A stretch of 64,000 nt of DNA from the NCBI RefSeq assembly GCF_001662075.1, contig NZ_LYPL01000010.1, positions 186,001-250,000 of the forward strand, written 5' to 3'. The position numbers and the translations under genes were made by a program. Positions 58,506-64,000 of this stretch are shown in pieces (the first letter of the stretch is position 1; the number at the start of each line of letters is the position of its first letter). The DNA is from Rhizobium bangladeshense (lineage in GTDB: Bacteria > Pseudomonadota > Alphaproteobacteria > Rhizobiales > Rhizobiaceae). The notes beneath the pieces were generated by a model. The model was not told where the DNA came from, ran no database searches, and saw only the letters and a program-made list of their open reading frames with translations.

Positions 58506-59837
58506 ATGGCAACAACATCGCATTACGGACCGTCGTCGTCGTCGCTGGAACGCGACGCGCGGCGCATTCACGACGACAAGCCGGTGTCACCGGGCAGCAT
58601 CGCCATCGGCGTGGTGATTGGCCGCATGTCGGAATTCTTCGATTTCTTCGTCTACGGCCTCGCTTCGGTCCTGGTCTTTCCGCAGCTCGTCTTTCCCTTC
58701 GCGCCCGACAGGCTGACCGGCACGCTCTATTCCTTCGCCATCTTCTCGCTCGCTTTCCTCGCCCGTCCCGTCGGCTCCGTCGTCTTCATGACCATCGACC
58801 GGATGTATGGGCGCGGCACCAAGCTGACGATCGCACTCTTCCTGCTCGGCGGCTCGACCGCCTCGATCGCCTTCCTGCCGGGTTACGAGGTGATCGGCGT
58901 CTGGTCGATCGCGCTCTTGGCGCTCTTCCGTCTCGGTCAGGGCTTTGCGCTCGGCGGTGCCTGGGACGGTCTGGCCTCGCTGCTGGCGCTCAACGCGCCG
59001 GCCAATCACCGCGGCTGGTATGCGATGATCCCGCAGCTCGGCGCGCCGATCGGCTTTGCCCTGGCAAGCACGCTGTTCGGCTATTTCGTCGCCAATCTTT
59101 CCAGCGAGGACTTTCTTTCCTGGGGCTGGCGTTATCCCTTCTTCGTCGCCTTCGCGATCAATGTCGTGGCGCTCTTTGCGCGGCTGCGCCTGGTGATGAC
59201 CAAGGAATTCGGCACGCTGCTCGAACAGCACGAGCTGGAGGCAGCACCGATCCTCGAGGTGCTGCGCGTTCACGGCCGCGACATCCTGATCGGCGCCTTC
59301 GTGCCGCTCGCGAGCTTCGCCATGTTCCACCTCGTCACCATCTTCCCGCTCGGCTGGATGAGCCTTTACGGCAACCAGCCGATCGGCACCTTCATGGTCG
59401 TGCAGGTGGTCGGCGCCATGGTCGGCGTCGTCGCCATCATCGCCTCGGGCCTGATCGCCGACCGCATCGGCCGGCGCGCCCAGCTTGCCATCTGCGCCGT
59501 CATCATCGCCGTCTTCAGTTTTATCGGGCCGACCCTGATCGCATCGGGCAATAACGGTCACGACGCTTTCGTCATCATCGGCTTCGGCGTGCTCGGCCTG
59601 TCCTTCGGCCAAGCGACCGGTTCGATCTCCTCGCGCTTCGGCCGCGGCTATCGCTATACCGGTGCTGCCTTCACCTCGGACCTCGCCTGGCTGGTCGGCG
59701 CCGGCTTCGCACCGTTGGTGGCGCTCAGCCTCTCCAGCCGCTTCGGCCTGACCTTCGTCGGCTACTACCTGCTCTCCGGCGCCATCTGCACGCTGGCCGC
59801 ACTCGCCTTCAGCAAGGCGCTGGAACAGCGCGAATAG
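58506..59837 (+). CDS. MFS transporter, metabolite:H+ symporter type
   Basis: 443 residues from ATG 58506, preceded by GAGGAGG about 6 bases upstream. Twelve TM segments; IGVVIGRMSEFFDFFVYGLASVL near residue 45 (landmark EFFDFFVYG) and ARPVGSVVFMTIDRMYGRG (motif A region with GSVVF) resemble the sugar-porter-like MHS family (KgtP, ProP, citrate carriers). Substrate unknown. Divergent from cyoA. Confidence 0.87.
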   Translation: MATTSHYGPSSSSLERDARRIHDDKPVSPGSIAIGVVIGRMSEFFDFFVYGLASVLVFPQLVFPFAPDRLTGTLYSFAIFSLAFLARPVGSVVFMTIDRMYGRGTKLTIALFLLGGSTASIAFLPGYEVIGVWSIALLALFRLGQGFALGGAWDGLASLLALNAPANHRGWYAMIPQLGAPIGFALASTLFGYFVANLSSEDFLSWGWRYPFFVAFAINVVALFARLRLVMTKEFGTLLEQHELEAAPILEVLRVHGRDILIGAFVPLASFAMFHLVTIFPLGWMSLYGNQPIGTFMVVQVVGAMVGVVAIIASGLIADRIGRRAQLAICAVIIAVFSFIGPTLIASGNNGHDAFVIIGFGVLGLSFGQATGSISSRFGRGYRYTGAAFTSDLAWLVGAGFAPLVALSLSSRFGLTFVGYYLLSGAICTLAALAFSKALEQRE

Positions 59838-59866
59838 GCGGGCTGCCGCTCGTGCGCGTGCCGAGA

Positions 59867-59892
59867 CTTCTCCCCGTCAGAGCGGGGAGAAG
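59867..59892. terminator. 10-bp hairpin after the MFS gene
   Basis: CTTCTCCCCG (59867-59876) and CGGGGAGAAG (59883-59892) pair perfectly with a 6-base loop. This sequence type is a frequent rhizobial intergenic palindrome; no U-tract. Confidence 0.55.
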
Positions 59893-59993
59893 GATATGAA
59901 CTGGCGATTTTCTCGCAGCCATTCTTGCTGATCTATCGCACTGCGCCTTCTGCAGCCGCAATGCGATAACCGCTGAAATCTTGATCTGAAATT

Positions 59994-60461
59994 TTATTGT
60001 GCCATCTGCGGCTGCTTCGCCGCTCGCGCCGCCGTCAGTTCCGCGGTGGTGTGGTTCAGGCGGTCGGCGAGAACGCGCATGATTTCGACGGCCATTTCGG
60101 GGAAGTCGCTGAGCAGTTTTAGGAAGTGTTCCTTGCTGATGCGCAGCACTTCGAGCGGCGAGGTGGCGCGCACCGTTGCCGTGCGCGAGACGTCGCAGAG
60201 GATGGCGATTTCGCCGACGATGGAATTGAGCTCGACATCGGCGACCTTGATCTCGCCGGCCGGCGAGGAGACGATGATATCGGCGCTGCCGGAGAGAATG
60301 ACATAGGCGGCGTCGCCGACATCACCCTGATGGAAGAGATCCTGGCCGGCCTTGTAAGTCATGCGGTCGGACGTGAAGGCCAAAAGCTTGAGCTTTGCTG
60401 GCGCAATCCTTGAAAAGATCGGCACCCGTCGCAGCATTTCGACTTCGTCTCTCAACAGCAT
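59994..60461 (-). CDS. Cyclic nucleotide-binding domain protein
   Basis: 155 residues from the ATG at 60459-60461 (AGGGGA about 11 bases upstream). One CNB/Crp-like beta-roll: VPIFSRIAPAKLKLLAF, AGQDLFHQGDVGDAAYVILSG, and the phosphate-binding-cassette region LNSIVGEIAILCDVSRTATVRA (landmarks VGEIAIL and RTATV). No DNA-binding domain follows, so it is a ligand-sensing module rather than a Crp-type factor. It lies 100 bases downstream of the defective ABC protein gene on the same strand, suggesting co-transcription and a regulatory partnership. Confidence 0.85.
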   Translation of the reverse strand: MLLRDEVEMLRRVPIFSRIAPAKLKLLAFTSDRMTYKAGQDLFHQGDVGDAAYVILSGSADIIVSSPAGEIKVADVELNSIVGEIAILCDVSRTATVRATSPLEVLRISKEHFLKLLSDFPEMAVEIMRVLADRLNHTTAELTAARAAKQPQMAQ

Positions 60462-60561
60462 GAGCGTTTCAATCCCCTGGGCGCAGGGTTCTTCGAACCA
60501 GGCGCCTTCAATTCCGAGCGTTCCCCCGGGGAACGCCCACCATCGCCGCTCCCATAGAATA

Positions 60562-63276
60562 TTACGATAACAGTTCCTTGAACATACCGTTTTTCTCGGA
60601 AAGTTCCGGATAGTTCCCGGCTTCGGCCAAGCCGCCGCGGTCGAAGAGCAGGATCCGGTCGAACATCTCGGCGAGCCGCGCATTGGAAAGCACCCAGATG
60701 ATCGCCGGCCGCTCGCCTTCCTTATGCAGGTCTTCGATGATGTTGCGGGTGATCTGGTCCTGGACGCGCTGATCGAGCGCCGACAGCGGCCGGTTGAAGA
60801 TGAAATAGTCCGAACGCTTCAGCAGCGCGCGGGCAAGGTTCAGCTTCTGCCGCTGCACCATGGTCAACCGCTTGCCGCCCGAGCCGACGTCGAATTCCAG
60901 CCCGATCGACAGCACGTCGTCATAAAGGTCGAGCGCGTCGAAGAGTTCGCCCATGACGGCGCGGATACGGTCGGAGGCGTCGGCCTGCTGATAGGCGATG
61001 CGGCCGAACAGCACATTGTCCATCAGGCTGGCCGACGGGGTGAAACGCTCGGCGTCGTAACGCTCGATCAACTCGGCGAGATCATCCGGAATATGCGCGT
61101 GGAACTGTTTTCGGGCGCTGACGATCTTGTCCATCAGTTCGGTCGTCAACAGGCCGAAGCGGTGGCGCGGCTCGATATAGGCGAAACTCAGCCGGATGAT
61201 CGCTGAGCGCTCCTCCGGCGTGGCGTCCTCGAAACGGCGGCTTTGCAGCTTCTGCAGCAGCGCCTGATAGGTCGGGATGTCGTCCGCCGTCATGAAGGTC
61301 AGCTGCTGGAAGAAAGGATGGTCCGGCGGCAGGTCATGGAAGAGCTCGACGGCGTTTTCGGCGATCTCGAGGCCCATGGCGTAGAGATCGGTGCTGAGGC
61401 CCGTCTCGCGGAAGAGCTGCTGGAAATAAGGGTGGGCAGCCAGCCTGCGGTTGGTCATCAGCGGCCGCTTCATCGTGCCGAAGAGCAGGTTTTCGCCGAC
61501 CGTCGCCTGGGCGTTGTAGGCGTCGAAATCGAAAGGTACGACGATGCCGTCGAGCCCCTCGTCACGCAGCCGGTCCCGGAGCGAAGCGCGCAACGCGACG
61601 ACATGGTCGCTGATGGCCACATGCACGTCGGTGTTGACGGTCGAGCGCAGCGCCAGATCGAGAATGTCCTGCGAGATAAGCACGGCGTCGAGCACCGGCC
61701 GGATCGCTTTCAGAAGGTCTTCCGGCCCACTGGCGCCGGCCGCCTGGTAATCCACCCAGTCGCTGTTGAGGTCGAGGGTCGGATTGCCGGCCTTCACCGC
61801 CTCGGCCGAATGCCATTTATATTCGAGCGCTTCCTTCTCGTTGTAGACGGCATCGGTCATCGGCGCATGCTTGAGGCCGTAGAGCAGATTGCTGGCGAGC
61901 GAGCCGTGGAAGAAGAAGGTGTCGGCCGAGGCATAGGAGATGCGCCGGCCGGTGATCGATTCCGGCAGCTCCAGCAGGTCGCGCCCATCGATGGTGATGC
62001 GGCCGGAATCCGGCCAGATCATGCGGCCGAGTGCTTCGGCGAAGGCTTCCGCGCCGCTGCCGTTCGGGCCGACGATCGCTACCGTCTCGTTCGGCTTGAT
62101 TTCGACCGAGACGTGGTCGACGAGGCGGGCGCCGCTATCATCGGAAAGCGTCAGGTTGGTGACGACGAGGGCGCTGGTCAGCGCGCCGACCGGGGCGGTG
62201 GCGAGTTCCTGGATCTGGCTGTCGATCAGCGGTTCGACGTTGAACTGTTCGTAGACCTGCTGGTATTTCACCTGCACGTCCTGGCGCATCTGGTCCCAGT
62301 CGATCAGTTCCTTCAGCGGCCCGGGCAGATCCTTGTAGGCGGATATGACGGCGACGAGCTGGCCGATGTCGAGACGGCCCTGCAATGCGAGATAACCGCC
62401 GATCGCGTAAAACAGGAAAGGCGTGACCTGGGCGAGGAAGTTGTTGATGAACTTCACCAGGAATTTCCACTGGTAAAGGTCGTAGCGGATCGAGAAGATG
62501 CGGCCGAGCCGCCAGGCAATATCGGCGCGTTCGAGGTTGGATGTGTCGTTGCCGTGGATCGTGCCGATGCCCTCGACGATTTCGCCGACGCGGCCGGAAA
62601 GCTCGCGCGCCGTCAGCTGCCGCTGGCGGCCGAGGTCCAAGAGGCGTTTCCTCATGCGGGGGATGACGACCGCCTGGACGCCGACGATGCCGGCGGCGAT
62701 CATGCCGAGCCAGAAATTCTGCACGATGATGAAGGCAAGGGCGGTGATCGCCTGGCCGCCGAGAAGGGCGGGCGAAACGAAGGCATCGCCGGTGAAGCCG
62801 CCCATCGGCTCGACCTCGTCCTTGATCATCGTGGCGATCTCGGCCGATTTTACCCGCTTGAAATGAGCCGGTGGAAAACGCAGCACTCGGTCAATGAGCT
62901 CGAAGCGGATTCGCCGCAGCATGCGTTCGCCGAGCCGCCCCTTATAGGTGTTGATGTAGAATTTGAAGAGGCCGTTCAGCACCACCAGGGCCAGGAACAC
63001 CAGGCTGAGGGCCATCAGCATCTGGAAGCGGTTGAGTTCTACGCCTTGAAAGAATTCGACATGGCCGATCAGCGGAATGTCGTAGGCGATATGCATGAAT
63101 CTCTGAGTTGCCCCAGGGCCTTCGAACCCTTCGCCCTGAATCGGTCCATTGACGATCTGCTTCGGCAGATCGAAGGACAGGAAGTAGGGCACCATCGAAG
63201 CCGCGACGACGGCCAGGATCCACAGCTGCTGCAGCCGCGTGTTCTTCCAGATGTAGCGGGCGAGGCTCTTTTCCAT
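60562..63276 (-). CDS. ABC-exporter-like protein with degenerate ATPase motifs and a large insertion
   Basis: 904 residues. Exporter-type TM domain (about 15-335), then an NBD-like region in which every key motif is altered. Walker A is GPNGSGAEAF (403-412), with Ala where the Lys belongs and no following Ser/Thr; the Q-loop region is YASADTFFFHG; the signature is GSGGKRLTMVQRQ near 798; Walker B is YFIFNRPLSALD near 824, Asn-Arg for Asp-Glu; the H-loop reads VLSNARL. About 280 extra residues (470-750) separate the halves. The motif following the Q-loop, (S/T)-x3-N-(L/V)-L-(F/Y)-G, occurs three times (459-467, 592-600, 750-758), so the insertion probably arose by duplication of the helical subdomain. 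Probably not an ATPase; a structural or regulatory role with the CNB protein and the glycosyltransferase is inference. Confidence 0.85.
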   Translation of the reverse strand: MEKSLARYIWKNTRLQQLWILAVVAASMVPYFLSFDLPKQIVNGPIQGEGFEGPGATQRFMHIAYDIPLIGHVEFFQGVELNRFQMLMALSLVFLALVVLNGLFKFYINTYKGRLGERMLRRIRFELIDRVLRFPPAHFKRVKSAEIATMIKDEVEPMGGFTGDAFVSPALLGGQAITALAFIIVQNFWLGMIAAGIVGVQAVVIPRMRKRLLDLGRQRQLTARELSGRVGEIVEGIGTIHGNDTSNLERADIAWRLGRIFSIRYDLYQWKFLVKFINNFLAQVTPFLFYAIGGYLALQGRLDIGQLVAVISAYKDLPGPLKELIDWDQMRQDVQVKYQQVYEQFNVEPLIDSQIQELATAPVGALTSALVVTNLTLSDDSGARLVDHVSVEIKPNETVAIVGPNGSGAEAFAEALGRMIWPDSGRITIDGRDLLELPESITGRRISYASADTFFFHGSLASNLLYGLKHAPMTDAVYNEKEALEYKWHSAEAVKAGNPTLDLNSDWVDYQAAGASGPEDLLKAIRPVLDAVLISQDILDLALRSTVNTDVHVAISDHVVALRASLRDRLRDEGLDGIVVPFDFDAYNAQATVGENLLFGTMKRPLMTNRRLAAHPYFQQLFRETGLSTDLYAMGLEIAENAVELFHDLPPDHPFFQQLTFMTADDIPTYQALLQKLQSRRFEDATPEERSAIIRLSFAYIEPRHRFGLLTTELMDKIVSARKQFHAHIPDDLAELIERYDAERFTPSASLMDNVLFGRIAYQQADASDRIRAVMGELFDALDLYDDVLSIGLEFDVGSGGKRLTMVQRQKLNLARALLKRSDYFIFNRPLSALDQRVQDQITRNIIEDLHKEGERPAIIWVLSNARLAEMFDRILLFDRGGLAEAGNYPELSEKNGMFKELLS

Positions 63277-63457
63277 GGCTAACCGTCAGCTTGCTGGGAA
63301 ATTCCGAAGGCGCGATCCGGGCGCGGGACGGGAGGAATTGTTGAGAACAGGACCATGCAGCCGGACCGCCGATATCGCAATGAAAACAAGGCGAATGGAG
63401 CGGCTGCAGAAAGGCCGATTCTCGCCGGAACTTTGCTTATATCACAGGATTTTTGAA

Positions 63458-64000
63458 TTAGGCGAGCGATTCGGCAATCATGGAGCGAATGATGGCGGCG
63501 GTCTTCTCGGCTCCGTCGAGATCGAGCATGGCCGTCCCGGGACGCGGTGCGGCGAGCGCCTTTTCGACGGCTTCCTTCACATGGCCCGGCGTCAGTCCCT
63601 CTTCTGGCAGGATATCGGCGAGGTCAAGTGCCTGCAGCCGTTCGGCGCGCACCGTCTGCTCGGTCTCGCCGCCGGCGACGAAGGGGATCAGGATTGCCCG
63701 GCATTGACTGCGCAGGAGGTCGCCGACCGTGTTGTAGCCGGCCTGCGAGATCGAGACCTTGGCGCCGCGCAGCAGCGAGGGAAAATCCTTGCGGAAGCGC
63801 ACCAGCGTCACATTCGCGGGCGCATCCTGCGACAGCGCGGCGAAATCGGCCTCCGGCAGGTTCGGCCCTGCGATCAGCAGCCAGCGAAGGTCGGCTGGCA
63901 ATAACGCCGCCGCCTCTTTCGCCGCGCCGATCAGCGCCGCGCCGACGGCGCCGCCGCCCGCCGAGGCGATGATGTCGAAGGTCTCATCCGGTTCCGGCGC
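63458..64000 (-). CDS. MurG-like glycosyltransferase, 5' end outside the window
   Basis: The frame is open to the window edge, so only the C-terminal 180 residues are visible. Features of the glycosyltransferase-28 C-terminal domain: a Gly-rich loop (SAGGGAVGAALI) near the edge, LLIAGPNLPEADFAAL, then VSISQAGYNTVGDLLRSQCRAILIPF (landmarks SQAGYNTVGD and AILIPF; the nucleotide-sugar site) and GGETEQTVRAERL. It would transfer a sugar from a UDP-type donor to a lipid or other envelope acceptor. Same strand as the defective ABC gene, 181 bases upstream. Confidence 0.85.
   Translation of the reverse strand, partial: APEPDETFDIIASAGGGAVGAALIGAAKEAAALLPADLRWLLIAGPNLPEADFAALSQDAPANVTLVRFRKDFPSLLRGAKVSISQAGYNTVGDLLRSQCRAILIPFVAGGETEQTVRAERLQALDLADILPEEGLTPGHVKEAVEKALAAPRPGTAMLDLDGAEKTAAIIRSMIAESLA

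Noticed and set aside
61243..63282. Plus-strand open frame of 679 codons opposite the ABC-like gene
   Set aside because: Considered because the ABC protein is degenerate, but the minus frame has clear exporter TM and NBD homology over its whole length, while the plus frame has antisense-type composition.
1..64000. CRISPR array, tRNA, rRNA or prophage genes
   Set aside because: No regularly spaced direct repeats, no cloverleaf sequences and no phage structural or integrase genes were seen in the window.

Overview
The window looks like part of a large repABC replicon (chromid or megaplasmid) of a Rhizobium of the R. etli / R. leguminosarum group. Evidence seen: high GC, a complete repABC module, a cob cluster laid out as in other Rhizobiales, rhizobial intergenic palindromes, and next to repC a gene of the family I know as 'RHE_PE00001' (named after the first locus of R. 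etli plasmid p42e). The species call is inference; no marker gene is present.

Layout. 1-7007: the aerobic cobalamin (corrin ring) cluster, cobFGHIJ and cobLM leftward with cobK rightward between them. 7062-12063: replication and partition module with two identical parS-type palindromes, a repA operator-like inverted repeat, repA, repB, an antisense RNA, repC with an AT-rich presumptive origin, and the RHE_PE00001-type gene. 12186-14696: a leftward ECF sigma / anti-sigma / Bax-inhibitor-1 operon and a divergent small gene. 14702-17689: copper ATPase and CueR-type regulator with its operator. 17748-18775: a 1,028-bp Tn3-type insertion (38-bp inverted repeats, 5-bp target duplication) with no transposase and a single passenger gene. 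18795-30609: treY, pbpC with an alpha-2-macroglobulin, msrA and an L,D-transpeptidase. 30774-37694: single-domain response regulator, TetR/Bcr-type efflux pair, MFS importer, two LacI regulators, a glycine-zipper protein. 37789-42645: two half-size ABC exporters (probable heterodimer) and a flavodoxin-like reductase. 42650-43000: a 351-bp palindromic element. 43147-47887: a NitT/TauT-type ABC importer with a GalD/PrpF-like isomerase and a divergent LysR gene. 48345-51758: FAD protein and a PAS-PAS hybrid kinase. 51813-59837: acyltransferase, cyoABCD-surf1 quinol oxidase, MFS transporter. 59994-64000: a cyclic-nucleotide-binding protein, an ABC-exporter-like protein with destroyed ATPase motifs, and a partial MurG-like glycosyltransferase.

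How parts work together. Four genes or operons (treY, the response regulator, the flavodoxin-like reductase, the hybrid kinase) are preceded by GGAAC-N17/18-GTT, the alphaproteobacterial EcfG/RpoE2 general stress promoter pattern, so a stress theme (trehalose, redox, signalling) runs through the replicon, with msrA, copper efflux and the ECF operon alongside. The items most worth following up are the transposase-less Tn3-type cassette, the dead ABC protein with a triplicated motif and its partners, and the two structured intergenic elements.
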